Assembly (NCBI GenBank): GCA_026129185.1 | Contig: JAHCIO010000024.1 | Coordinates: 8,871-72,870 of the forward strand | Direction of reading: 5' to 3' | Length of the DNA stretch: 64,000 nucleotides | Origin: Promineifilum sp019695075 | Lineage (GTDB): Bacteria; Chloroflexota; Anaerolineae; Promineifilales; Promineifilaceae | Part shown: one piece after another, positions 10,524 to 18,041 of the stretch | Layout of the letters: each line of letters begins with the position of its first letter | Numbering within the stretch: the stretch's first letter is position 1 | The notes under the pieces: generated by a model | What the model was told of the DNA's origin: nothing | The model's input: the letters and a program-made list of their open reading frames with translations, nothing else | Database searches by the model: none | Position numbers and translations under genes: made by a program

Positions 10524-10605
10524 CCGGCCGACTAGGGGCTAGGTGGTAGGGGGTAGGGGCTAGGGAAGAGCGCTCTGCCCTAGCCCCTACCCCCTAGTCG
10601 GCCGG
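10524..10605 (+). repeat. Iterated-word palindrome between convergent genes
   Basis: CCGGCCGACTAGGGGCTAGG and further TAGGGG words, centre GAAGAGCGCTCT, then CCCTAGCCCCTACCCCCTAG and TCGGCCGG. The arms are nearly perfect reverse complements. It lies between the 3' ends of the small membrane protein and the MFS gene and could serve as a bidirectional terminator. The right arm supplies the MFS stop codon. Confidence 0.8.
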
Positions 10606-11910
10606 CGTCGCCATCGGTAGGGCCGGCGGCACGGGGGCGGCGGGGTGTTGGCCGCCCTCCTGCTCCAGCGCAGCCAGCGAGCGGAAGAAGAAGCCGCTGA
10701 CGCCAATGGCCAGCGTCACCAGCCCGCCGATCAGAAACCACGTTCGCACGCCGATGACGTCGGCCAGCGGCCCGGCCAGCGCCAGGCCAAGAGGCATCAT
10801 CGCCGTCGCCGCGCTGCTGAGCAGCGTGAAGACGCGCCCCTGCATGGACGGGTCAACCGTGGCCTGCATGACGGCCATGAGGGGGCCGTTGGTGATGGCC
10901 GACATCATACCCATCAGGCCCATCGCCACGACCGCCAGCGGGAAGAGCGACGCCGGCACAAGGCCGATCATGAGAACGCCCAGCCCCAGGCCGACAAGGC
11001 CCACCAGCGACGTGAAGATGCGCCGCTTGAAGCCGCCCCACGCGCCCAGCAACAGCCCGCCGGCGATCACGCCGACGCCCAACCCGGCCTCCAGCGCGCC
11101 CAGATGCCAGGCCGTGCCCTGGAAGTGGCCCTGCACCAGCAGCGGCAGGAAGCTCGTCGATGGGGCCAGCACCAGATTGATGAACGTGGCCATGACCATC
11201 AGGATGAGCAGGCCGCGCCAACCGAGGACGTAGCGCAGGCCGGCGCGCAAGTCGGCCCAGTATTGACGGGCGGCCGAGTTGTGGGTTGCTTCGTCGGCGG
11301 CGTGGCGCGGCTGGGGCACGTGGACCAGCAGGACGGTCGTGATGGCGATGACCGCCGTGACGATGTCGATCATTAGCACGCCTTGCAGCGGCAGCAGTTG
11401 CAGCAGCAATGCGCCCAGCGGGGCCGAGATGACGCTCATCCCGCCGTTGAGCATCTGGTTGAGGCCCTGGACGCGCGTCAGATAGGCCTCCGGCACCATC
11501 AGCCCGGTCGATGCCGTCATCGCCGGGCCGTGGAACGTGCCGCCCACGGCGCGAACGAAGAGGATGACGTAGACATGCCACGTTTCGGCCAGGCCCAGCC
11601 AGAACAGAACGGCCAGCGCCGCCGTGGCCAGCGCCACCGCGCCGTCGGCGATGATCATCGTCCAGCGCCGATTCCAGCGATCCACCAGCGGGCCGACGAA
11701 GGGACCGAGAACCACCTGGGGAGCGATGCCCACGATGGAGGCGATGGCCAGAACGGTGGCCGAGCCGGTCTGCTGCGTCAGCCACCAGATGAGCGCGAAC
11801 TGCACCAGCTGGCTGCCCAGCAGCGAAAACACCTGTCCGACCCATAGGGTCAGGAAGGGGCGCATCGAGCGCGCCCTTGTCAAGGATTCGTCCATCGTCA
11901 ACCTCGTCAT
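10594..11910 (-). CDS. MFS transporter, drug or siderophore exporter type (DHA3-like)
   Basis: Proton-driven efflux pump of 438 residues with 12 predicted membrane helices. The first helices (FLTLWVGQVFSLLGSQLVQF) and the inter-helix motif GPLVDRWNRRWTMI match the DHA3/EntS-like group, which exports macrolides or siderophores. The short polar C-terminal tail ends in the palindromic repeat. It is monocistronic, with a strong promoter at 11937-11965 lying in an unusually AT-rich stretch that might hold an operator. The substrate is unknown. Confidence 0.85.
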   Translation of the reverse strand: MTRLTMDESLTRARSMRPFLTLWVGQVFSLLGSQLVQFALIWWLTQQTGSATVLAIASIVGIAPQVVLGPFVGPLVDRWNRRWTMIIADGAVALATAALAVLFWLGLAETWHVYVILFVRAVGGTFHGPAMTASTGLMVPEAYLTRVQGLNQMLNGGMSVISAPLGALLLQLLPLQGVLMIDIVTAVIAITTVLLVHVPQPRHAADEATHNSAARQYWADLRAGLRYVLGWRGLLILMVMATFINLVLAPSTSFLPLLVQGHFQGTAWHLGALEAGLGVGVIAGGLLLGAWGGFKRRIFTSLVGLVGLGLGVLMIGLVPASLFPLAVVAMGLMGMMSAITNGPLMAVMQATVDPSMQGRVFTLLSSAATAMMPLGLALAGPLADVIGVRTWFLIGGLVTLAIGVSGFFFRSLAALEQEGGQHPAAPVPPALPMATPAD

Positions 11911-11936
11911 CCCCCGCCTTTCGGATTTCTAGCCAC

Positions 11937-11965
11937 AGTCTACATTTTCTTTTGATAAATGTCAA
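11937..11965 (-). promoter_or_regulatory. Promoter of the MFS exporter
   Basis: On the minus strand, consensus -35 TTGACA (11960-11965), 17-bp spacer and -10 TAGACT (11937-11942). It lies in an AT-rich island (about 11937-12005) with repeated CAATA words, unlike the GC-rich surroundings. GGCGGGGG just before the ATG is the likely ribosome-binding site. Confidence 0.7.
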
Positions 11966-12085
11966 TAATCTTAATAGCAATATCAATACTTTTTATTACT
12001 TGCTGACTGTTGCTTTTGGCGCTGCCGGCAGCGCGAGGAGCCACCCAGATACCAACCACACGCAAGCGGTGGGCCTGTTTTGTGT

Positions 12086-12091
12086 TATACT
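12086..12091 (+). promoter_or_regulatory. Extended -10 box of map
   Basis: TATACT with upstream TGT (12083-12085); no convincing -35. The start site would be near 12098, only about 6 nt before the map ATG at 12104, so the mRNA has almost no leader. Confidence 0.55.
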
Positions 12092-12103
12092 CCGTGGTCG
12101 ATT

Positions 12104-12868
12104 ATGAGACTCAAGAACGCTAAAGAACTCGCCCGGATGCGCGCGTCCGGCCGGCTCGTCGCCGAATGTTTCGACATCCTTCAGGACAGCATCCGCCCCG
12201 GCATCTCGCTCAAAGCGCTGGATCGCCTGGTCGAAGAACACATCTACAAGCAAGGCGCGGAGACACTCTACAAAGGCTACCGCGGCCGCGGCCGGGAGCA
12301 CCCGCCCTTCCCCGGCGTCATCTGCGCTTCGGTCAACCACGAGATTTGCCACGGCCTGCCCGATGAGCGCATCCTCCACGAGGGGGATGTGGTCGGCATC
12401 GACATCGGTCTGCGCTACAAGGGCTTCTGCGGCGACGCCTGTGTCACCTACCCCGTCGGCCAGGTGTCGCCGGAGGCGGAGCGCCTGCTGGCCATCGGCC
12501 GCGAAGCGCTGCGGCGGGGCATCGAGGTGGCGCAGTACAACTACCACCTCAACGACATCGGCCGGGCCATCGAGGGCTACGCCGATACCCAGGGCGTCAC
12601 CGTCGTCCACGAGTGGGGCGGACACGAGATCGGCCGCGCCCTGCACGGCGACCTGTCCGTGTCCCACATCCGCCAGCCCGGCACGGGGCCGCGCCTCATC
12701 CCCGGCATGACCTTCACCATCGAGCCGATGATCAACGCCGGCACGCACGAATGGCTGATGCTGCCCGACGGCTGGACGGTCATCACCGCCGATGGCCGGC
12801 TCTCGGTGCAGTTCGAGCACACCATCGCCATCACCCCCAACGGGCCGGACATCCTGAGCCGCCTCTAG
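12104..12868 (+). CDS. map: Methionine aminopeptidase, type I
   Basis: Removes the initiator methionine from nascent proteins. It has 254 residues from ATG 12104; the in-frame GTG/ATG further upstream would start before the -10 box. The metal ligands are visible in order: Asp in VVGIDIGLRYKGFCGD (both Asp), His in HEWGGHEIGR, Glu in FTIEPM and Glu in QFEHTIAI, with substrate His in SVNHEICHG. In many bacteria map sits between adk and infA in the spc operon; here it is remote from that cluster. The LysE gene follows by 14 bp and is probably cotranscribed. Confidence 0.95.
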   Translation: MRLKNAKELARMRASGRLVAECFDILQDSIRPGISLKALDRLVEEHIYKQGAETLYKGYRGRGREHPPFPGVICASVNHEICHGLPDERILHEGDVVGIDIGLRYKGFCGDACVTYPVGQVSPEAERLLAIGREALRRGIEVAQYNYHLNDIGRAIEGYADTQGVTVVHEWGGHEIGRALHGDLSVSHIRQPGTGPRLIPGMTFTIEPMINAGTHEWLMLPDGWTVITADGRLSVQFEHTIAITPNGPDILSRL

Positions 12869-12882
12869 AGCCGACCGCACCC

Positions 12883-13512
12883 GTGCTGCCCTATCTCCTT
12901 CGCGGCCTCATTTTGGGGAGCACCGCCGCCGTGCAGCCCGGCCCCTTCCAGGCCTTCCTGCTGTCACTGGTGGCCCGCGATGGCTGGCGGCGCGCCCTGC
13001 CGGCTGTCCTGGCCCCGCTGGTCAGCGACCCGCCCATCGTCGCGCTGGTGTTGGTGGTGCTGACGCGCCTGCCGGAGCGCTGGCTGGCCGTGCTCCAGAT
13101 AGGCGGCGGCGTCTTTCTGCTCTATCTCGGCTGGGGCGCATGGCGGGCGTTCCGCCAGTGGACGGCCAGCGACACGACCAGCGCGCCGGCCCGCGGCCGC
13201 GCCCTGACGGCGATTCTCAAAGCCGCGGTCATGAACGCCCTCAGCCCGGGGCCATACCTGTTCTGGGCGACCATCAGCGGCCCCATCCTCGTGGCCGGCT
13301 GGCGCGAGCGGCCGGCGCTGGGGCTGGCCTTTCTGCTGGGCTTCTACGTGGCTCTGATCGGCGGCATGGCCCTGTTCGTCCTCGTCGCCGGGCTGACCGG
13401 CCGTATTGACCCGCGTCTCAACCGCGGCCTGGCCGCCTTTGCCGTTGTCGCCCTGTTCGGCTTCGGTCTCTACCAGCTCATCACCGGCGCGCGCGCCCTG
13501 GCCGGGGTCTGA
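12883..13512 (+). CDS. LysE-family translocator (amino acid or small-solute exporter)
   Basis: Inner-membrane exporter of about 209 residues with six hydrophobic segments. The first helix carries QPGPFQAFLLS and the segment NALSPGPYLFW matches the conserved LysE/RhtB proline-glycine motifs. The start is taken as GTG 12883, 14 bp after the map stop, because no ATG is available near the first helix. The exported compound cannot be inferred. It converges on leuS, with a terminator between them. Confidence 0.75.
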   Translation: MLPYLLRGLILGSTAAVQPGPFQAFLLSLVARDGWRRALPAVLAPLVSDPPIVALVLVVLTRLPERWLAVLQIGGGVFLLYLGWGAWRAFRQWTASDTTSAPARGRALTAILKAAVMNALSPGPYLFWATISGPILVAGWRERPALGLAFLLGFYVALIGGMALFVLVAGLTGRIDPRLNRGLAAFAVVALFGFGLYQLITGARALAGV

Positions 13513-13521
13513 GGCGGCAAC

Positions 13522-13562
13522 AAAAAGCGGCGCGGCCCGCCGTCGCCGGGGAGCCGCGCCGC
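13522..13562 (-). terminator. Terminator of leuS
   Basis: Read on the minus strand, GCGGCGCGGC (13553-13562) pairs with GCCGCGCCGC (13527-13536) and is followed by TTTTT (13522-13526). The 10-bp stem is perfect. It lies 27 bp after the leuS stop. Confidence 0.8.
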
Positions 13563-13588
13563 GCATTCATTCGCCAGAACGCTCGCCG

Positions 13589-16351
13589 CTAGACGACGAT
13601 GTTAACCAACTGCCCGCGGATGATGACGCGCTGGGGCGTTTTGCCGTCCAGCCAACGGCTGACCTTGTCCGACGCCAGGGCAATGGCGCGCAGTTCCTCG
13701 TCCGGCAGCCCGGCGGCCACGTCGATGCGGTCGCGGGTCTTGCCATTGATCTGCACGATGAGGCTGATCATCTCCTCGCGGGCCACGTCGTCGTCCCATT
13801 CCGGCCAGGGCTGGTGGTGGATGCTATAGGGCAGGCCGCGCCGCGCCCATAGCTCCTCGGTGATGTAAGGCGACACCGGCGCCAGCAGCAGCAGCAGCGA
13901 CTCGACCGCTTCTTCCCAGGCGGCGCGGTTGGCCCGCCCCTCGCGCTGGGCGACGACGACGGTGTTACGCAGCTCCATGATGGCCGCCACGGCAGTGTTG
14001 AACGAGAAGTCCTGCAAGTCCTGCGTCACCTTGCGGATGACCTGGTGGGTCTTGCGCCGCAGCGCGCGCGAGGCGGTGTCGTCGTCGCCGTCTGCATACT
14101 GCGCCTGGGCGATTTCCCAGACATCCTGCAACAACCGCTGCGGCCCCTTGATGCCCTCATAGTTCCACGGCCCGCCCTGGTCCCACTTGGCGAAGAACAT
14201 CAGGTAGGCGCGCACCGTGTCCGCGCCATACTGGGCCACCAGCTCGTCGGGGTTAACGACGTTGCCCTTGCTCTTGGACATGCGCTGGACTTCCAGGTGA
14301 TGGCGCAGCTGGTTGACGTTGTTGTCGCCCTCGATGCTGGGGATGGCGACGACGGCCGTGGGCGACACCTCGACGGTGAACAGCTCGTCGCCAACATCGA
14401 TGGTGAGCACGTTCTCGGTGCGCTTCATGATCTCGCCGACGACCTCGTCGTTGCGCCGGCCGGCGGGTCGTGTGCCTGGGGCGATGACCTCAACGTGGCG
14501 GGCGATCATCTTGCTGCCCGTCACCTCGCCGTAGGCGACAATGACATCGCCCTTGCGCTCCGCGCCCAGAATCTGGCCCTGGTTACGCAGGGCCATCATC
14601 GGCTCATCGAACTGGCCTTCGGGGTCGCGGCCGTGGGCGATCATGGCGCGCTTCGTCTCCGCGAACATGCCCAGGTCGCGCATCACCTTGGTGAAGAAGC
14701 GCGTGTAGAGCAGGTGCATCGTGGCGTGTTCGGCCCCGCCGGTGTAGACATCGACCGGCAACCAGTAGGCCGCCTCCTCCGGGTCGAACGGGCCGCGGTC
14801 GTAGTTGGGACTCAGATAGCGGTACTGATACCAGGAGGAGCACATGAAGGTGTCCATCGTGTCCGTCTCGCGGCGGGCAGGCTGGCCCTCGGCGTCGGTG
14901 GCGTTCAGGAAGCCCTCGTGGTGGCGCAGTGGGCTTTGGCCGGTGGGCATGAACTCGACATCGTCGGGCAACAGCACCGGCAATTCGTCGTCGGCAACCA
15001 TCTCAATCGTCCCGTCGGCGCAGAACAGGGCCGGGATGGGCGCGCCCCAGTAGCGCTGCCGGCTGATGAGCCAGTCGCGTAGGCGGTAGTTGATCGACTG
15101 GCCGCCGACGCCGTGCTCGGCCAGCCAGCCGGTCACGGCGGCGATGGACGGGTTGGCGAAGCCCTTGGCGGCGGTGACGGCCGTGCCGTCGAATTCGGCG
15201 CTGTTGACCATGACGCCCGGCCCGACGTAGGCCGCGGCCATCGTCGCCCCGTCGAGGCGCTCGCCCTCCGGCTGGATGACCGGGATGATCTCCAGGCTGT
15301 ACTTACGGGCGAAATCAAAGTCGCGCTGGTCGTGGGCGGGCACGGCCATGATCGCCCCGGTGCCGTAGGTGCTGAGGACGTAGTCGGCGATCCAGACCGG
15401 GATGCGCGCGCCGTTGACCGGATTGATGGCGTAACCGCCGGTGAAGACGCCCGTCTTCTCGCGACTCTCCGACAGGCGCTCGATCTCCGTCGTGCGCGCG
15501 GCCTGCGCGCGGTAGGCTTCCACGGCGGCGCGCCGCCCGACGCTGGTCAGCTTGTCCACCAGGGCATGTTCCGGGGCCAACACCATGAAGGTCGCCCCCC
15601 AGAGTGTGTCCGGCCGCGTTGTGAAGACCTCGATCGGGTCGCCGGACTCACTGGTGAAGACGACGCGCGCGCCCTCGCTGCGGCCGATCCAGTTTGTCTG
15701 CATCAGCTTAACCGGCTCAGGCCAGTCGACCGGCGAGAAGTCCAGCATCTCCTCGGCGTATTTGGTGATGCGGAAGAACCACTGCTCCATCATCTTCTGG
15801 ACGACGGGCTGGCCGGTGCGCTCGTCCTTGCCATCGATGACCTGCTCGTTGGCCAGCACCGTTTGCAGTGTCTCCGACCAATTGACCAGGCCCTCGCCGC
15901 GGTAGGCCAGGTCGCCCTTAAAGAAGCGGCTGAAGAACCACTCTGTCCAGTGATAGTAGGCCGGGTCGCAGCTAACCGCCTCGCGCTCCCAGTCGAACAT
16001 GGCCCCCATGCTGCGCAATTGCCGGCGCATGCGCTCGATGTTGGCGTAGGTCCACGTCTTGGGGTGGATGTTGCGCTGGATGGCGGCGTTTTCGGCCGGC
16101 AGGCCAAAGGCGTCGAAGCCCATCGGGAAGAGGACGTTGTAGCCGCGCATGCGCATGAAGCGCGCCCGCGCGTCGGACGGCGTCATGGCGAACCAGTGGC
16201 CCATGTGAAGGTCGCCGCTGGGATAGGGCAACATCGTCAGGGCGTAGAACTTCGGCCGATCCCAATTGACCTCCGCCCGATAGAGCCTGTCGGCTTCCCA
16301 CTTTTCCTGCCACTTCGGCTCGATGGCCGCCGGATCATAAACATCAGTCAT
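13589..16351 (-). CDS. leuS: Leucyl-tRNA synthetase
   Basis: Charges tRNA-Leu. Class I synthetase of 920 residues. The HIGH-type motif is PYPSGDLHMGHW, the KMSKS motif is QRMSKSKGNV, and the editing (CP1) domain lies between about residues 220 and 420. A segment near residues 590-690 (GEVTGSKMIARHVEVIAPG and following) enlarges the region before KMSKS, consistent with the leucine-specific insert. The gene is downstream of a complete T-box leader with a CTC (Leu) specifier, so it should be induced when tRNA-Leu is uncharged. GGCGGAGA before the ATG is the ribosome-binding site. Confidence 0.97.
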   Translation of the reverse strand: MTDVYDPAAIEPKWQEKWEADRLYRAEVNWDRPKFYALTMLPYPSGDLHMGHWFAMTPSDARARFMRMRGYNVLFPMGFDAFGLPAENAAIQRNIHPKTWTYANIERMRRQLRSMGAMFDWEREAVSCDPAYYHWTEWFFSRFFKGDLAYRGEGLVNWSETLQTVLANEQVIDGKDERTGQPVVQKMMEQWFFRITKYAEEMLDFSPVDWPEPVKLMQTNWIGRSEGARVVFTSESGDPIEVFTTRPDTLWGATFMVLAPEHALVDKLTSVGRRAAVEAYRAQAARTTEIERLSESREKTGVFTGGYAINPVNGARIPVWIADYVLSTYGTGAIMAVPAHDQRDFDFARKYSLEIIPVIQPEGERLDGATMAAAYVGPGVMVNSAEFDGTAVTAAKGFANPSIAAVTGWLAEHGVGGQSINYRLRDWLISRQRYWGAPIPALFCADGTIEMVADDELPVLLPDDVEFMPTGQSPLRHHEGFLNATDAEGQPARRETDTMDTFMCSSWYQYRYLSPNYDRGPFDPEEAAYWLPVDVYTGGAEHATMHLLYTRFFTKVMRDLGMFAETKRAMIAHGRDPEGQFDEPMMALRNQGQILGAERKGDVIVAYGEVTGSKMIARHVEVIAPGTRPAGRRNDEVVGEIMKRTENVLTIDVGDELFTVEVSPTAVVAIPSIEGDNNVNQLRHHLEVQRMSKSKGNVVNPDELVAQYGADTVRAYLMFFAKWDQGGPWNYEGIKGPQRLLQDVWEIAQAQYADGDDDTASRALRRKTHQVIRKVTQDLQDFSFNTAVAAIMELRNTVVVAQREGRANRAAWEEAVESLLLLLAPVSPYITEELWARRGLPYSIHHQPWPEWDDDVAREEMISLIVQINGKTRDRIDVAAGLPDEELRAIALASDKVSRWLDGKTPQRVIIRGQLVNIVV

Positions 16352-16370
16352 GGATTACATCTCCGCCACT

Positions 16371-16412
16371 GGAAAACAAAAGAACCCCTTTCGCTCAGAG
16401 ACGAAAGGGGTT
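16371..16412 (-). terminator. T-box terminator hairpin before leuS
   Basis: On the minus strand AACCCCTTTCG pairs with CGAAAGGGGTT (11 bp) across TCTCTGAG, followed by CTTTTGTTTT. The CTCTG of the loop instead pairs with CAGAG (16424-16428) in the antiterminator form. The two structures are mutually exclusive, as expected. Confidence 0.88.
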
Positions 16413-16444
16413 CCGCGGTACCACTCTGATTGATGGTACGAAGG

Positions 16445-16517
16445 TGGACCTGAAGGGGTTCGAACCCTTGACCTCCACAATGCCATTGTGGCGCTCTCCC
16501 AATTGAGCTACAGGCCC
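16445..16517 (-). tRNA. tRNA-Ala(GGC), located within the leuS T-box leader
   Basis: A 73-nt cloverleaf: acceptor GGGCCTG/CAGGTCC with A discriminator, D-arm GCTC/GAGC, anticodon stem CCACA/TGTGG with loop ATGGCAT (anticodon GGC, reads GCC), variable loop AGGTC, and T-arm AAGGG TTCGAAC CCCTT. CCA is not encoded. No stem position is mismatched, so it looks functional. It lies between the specifier stem and the antiterminator of the T-box, bracketed by GATGGTA and TACCATC with 1-nt and 6-nt spacers. No separate promoter was seen, so it is probably cut from the leuS leader transcript. Confidence 0.93.
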
Positions 16518-16716
16518 ATACCATCCACTTAAGCGCGTAACGGGCGCAACCCGGCGCCGGCTAGGTTGTTCACCGGCGCGGCTTCCAGGCGAGTTCGGCG
16601 TCCTTGGCCACCCTTGCAGCCTTTGGGGCGGCTCTCTGCGCGTGTCGCGCCTACTACTCCTGTTCACAGCCTTTGGCTATTCGTTTGTCACTCTGCCGGC
16701 GCCTGTGGCCGGGTCA

Positions 16717-16789
16717 TGGACCTGAAGGGGCTCGAACCCTTGGCCTCTACAGTGCGATTGTAGCGCTCTCCCAGCTGAGCTACAGGCCC
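16717..16789 (-). tRNA. tRNA-Ala(CGC)
   Basis: A 73-nt cloverleaf with acceptor GGGCCTG/CAGGTCC, discriminator A, anticodon stem CTACA/TGTAG and loop ATCGCAC (anticodon CGC, reads GCG). CCA is not encoded. It shares the acceptor, D-arm and most of the T-arm with the tRNA-Ala(GGC) 200 nt downstream. Its 5' end is 8 nt from the predicted transcription start. No terminator separates it from the T-box, so transcription should continue into the leuS leader. Confidence 0.95.
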
Positions 16790-16803
16790 AACAGCAGACA
16801 TGG

Positions 16804-16832
16804 ATTTTAGCCTGAGCCGGGTGGATTGTCAA
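16804..16832 (-). promoter_or_regulatory. Strong promoter of the tRNA-Ala / T-box / leuS unit
   Basis: Minus strand consensus -35 TTGACA (16827-16832), exactly 17 bp, and -10 TAAAAT (16804-16809). The start site is near 16797, just before tRNA-Ala(CGC). No equally good promoter was found between here and leuS. Confidence 0.85.
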
Positions 16833-16875
16833 GGCGAATGGCAAGTCGCCAAAACCGTCCGCGCATCCTGTCCAC

Positions 16876-16904
16876 TTGACGCTAACCCCCACCCCGCGTA
16901 CCAT
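16876..16904 (+). promoter_or_regulatory. Promoter of the selenoprotein gene
   Basis: -35 TTGACG (16876-16881), 17-bp spacer, -10 TACCAT (16899-16904). CAGGAG (16918-16923) gives a ribosome-binding site 7 nt before ATG 16931. Both signals support a real gene start upstream of the in-frame TGA. Confidence 0.65.
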
Positions 16905-16930
16905 TCTCCCAAGCCCCGCAGGAGCCGAAC

Positions 16931-17206
16931 ATGCACAAGTACGTCATCAGCCTCGAATACTGCGTTCCCTGAAACTACTGGCCGCGCGCCGCCCGTGTGG
17001 CGGACGACATCATGAGCAACTACCACCACGTCATCGAGCGCTTCACCTTCATCACCGGCAGCAAGGGCGCGTTCGTGTTCACCGTCGATGGCGAGGTGCT
17101 GTTCTCGAAGAAGGCCATCGGCCGCCACGCTGATCCGGGCGAAGTGCTGGAGCTGTTCCGGCAATTCATCGGCCCCGACGTGGAGCCGTTCCCGCGCGAA
17201 CTCTAG
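16931..17206 (+). CDS. Rdx-family (SelW/SelT/SelH-like) selenoprotein with in-frame TGA selenocysteine
   Basis: Small thioredoxin-like redox protein. Translation from ATG 16931 meets TGA at 16970-16972; read as selenocysteine it gives 91 residues with the family motif EYCVPU followed by NYWPRAARVADDI, where CxxU replaces CxxC. The second half (FVFTVDGEVLFSKKAIGRHA) is the conserved Rdx beta-strand region. A small bacterial SECIS-like hairpin, CCGCC (16989-16993) and GGCGG (16999-17003) with a G-containing loop CGTGT, lies 16 nt past the TGA. The gene has its own promoter and ribosome-binding site. Standard gene callers would report only a 69-residue fragment from GTG 16997. No sel genes are in the window. 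Confidence 0.85.
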
Positions 17207-17240
17207 ACCGCCTCGCCGGGGTAGGCAGCGACGCTGACGT

Positions 17241-18041
17241 TCATGCGCCCCCCTGCGCGTCCACGCCGGCCAGAAATGCCAGCACGCAGTCGTTGAAGCG
17301 CTCGGCCTGGTCGATGGGCGTGGCGTGGCCGGAGTCCTCGATCACGACCAGCCGCGCGTTGGGCATCATGGCCACGTAGGCGGCCTTGGTCGCCGCCGGC
17401 GTATAGTCGCGATCGCCGGAAAGCACCAGCGTCGGGCAAGCGATCCCCCCCACCCGGTCGAGAACGCTCCAGCCGACCAGCGCCCGCATGGCCGCGCGGT
17501 AGGCGGCCGGGTCGTTCTGCGCCCATTGGGCGATGAACATCTGCCGCAATTGCGCCTGCTCCGGCTTGGGGAAGAGGCGCGGGCCGAGGAAGTGGGCGGT
17601 GCGCTCGGGGTTGAACAGGCGGGCCAGTAGCAGGCGCTGGAGGATGCGCAGCCGGTCGGCGAGCGAGTGGGCCACCAGCTCCGGCCCGCTGTTGACGATC
17701 ACCAGGCTGCGCACGCGCTCCGGGTGGTCGGCGGCCAACTGGAAGGCGATCATGCCGCCCATCGACAGGCCGACGACATGGGCCGAGGCGATGCCCAGCG
17801 CGTCGAGCAGGCCGAGCACGTCATCAGCCATCATCGGCACACTGTAGGGGCCGGGCGGCTTGGACGTGCGGCCGTGGCCGCGCATGTCGGCCGTCAGCAC
17901 GCGGTAGTTGGCCGCGAAAACGGGCGTCTGCAACTGCCAATCATCACTACGCGAACCCAAGCCGTGGAGAAACAACACCGTTTCCCCCTGCCCGCTGGTC
18001 TCATAGTGCAGGTCAATACCGTTCGTCCTGAGCGTGGGCAT
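17241..18041 (-). CDS. Alpha/beta hydrolase (3-oxoadipate enol-lactonase-like)
   Basis: Cytosolic esterase/lactonase-type fold of 266 residues. The oxyanion segment is LHGLGS, the nucleophile elbow GLSMGG gives Ser93, and the remaining triad is probably Asp212 (SGDRDYTP) and His239 (EDSGHATP). The overall pattern is closest to PcaD-like hydrolases, but no beta-ketoadipate pathway genes are nearby, so the substrate is open. Its 5' end overlaps the 3' end of trmB by 29 bp in another frame, indicating cotranscription. Confidence 0.85.
   Translation of the reverse strand: MPTLRTNGIDLHYETSGQGETVLFLHGLGSRSDDWQLQTPVFAANYRVLTADMRGHGRTSKPPGPYSVPMMADDVLGLLDALGIASAHVVGLSMGGMIAFQLAADHPERVRSLVIVNSGPELVAHSLADRLRILQRLLLARLFNPERTAHFLGPRLFPKPEQAQLRQMFIAQWAQNDPAAYRAAMRALVGWSVLDRVGGIACPTLVLSGDRDYTPAATKAAYVAMMPNARLVVIEDSGHATPIDQAERFNDCVLAFLAGVDAQGGA

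Larger units (their letters stand above)
16371..16680 (-). promoter_or_regulatory. Leucine T-box riboswitch of leuS, interrupted by a tRNA-Ala gene
   Basis: Minus strand, in order: GGAGTAGTAG (16651-16660), AGAGAG bulge (16632-16637), a six-pair apical stem CCGCCC/GGGTGG, the specifier loop GAACTC with Leu codon CTC (plus-strand 16591-16593), GGTGAAC, and a CCGGG...CCCGTTA stem. After GATGGTA (16519-16525) a full tRNA-Ala(GGC) follows. Then come TACCATC (16432-16438), antiterminator CAGAG (16424-16428), the T-box TGGTACCGCGG (16413-16423) and CTCTG (16396-16400). The UGGU bulge fits an A discriminator, as in tRNA-Leu. The 5' limit is approximate. This is a transcriptional T-box, ending in a terminator. 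Confidence 0.88.

Noticed and set aside
16395..16763. Small open frames across the T-box and tRNA genes
   Set aside because: They lie over clear structured RNA features and have no family resemblance.
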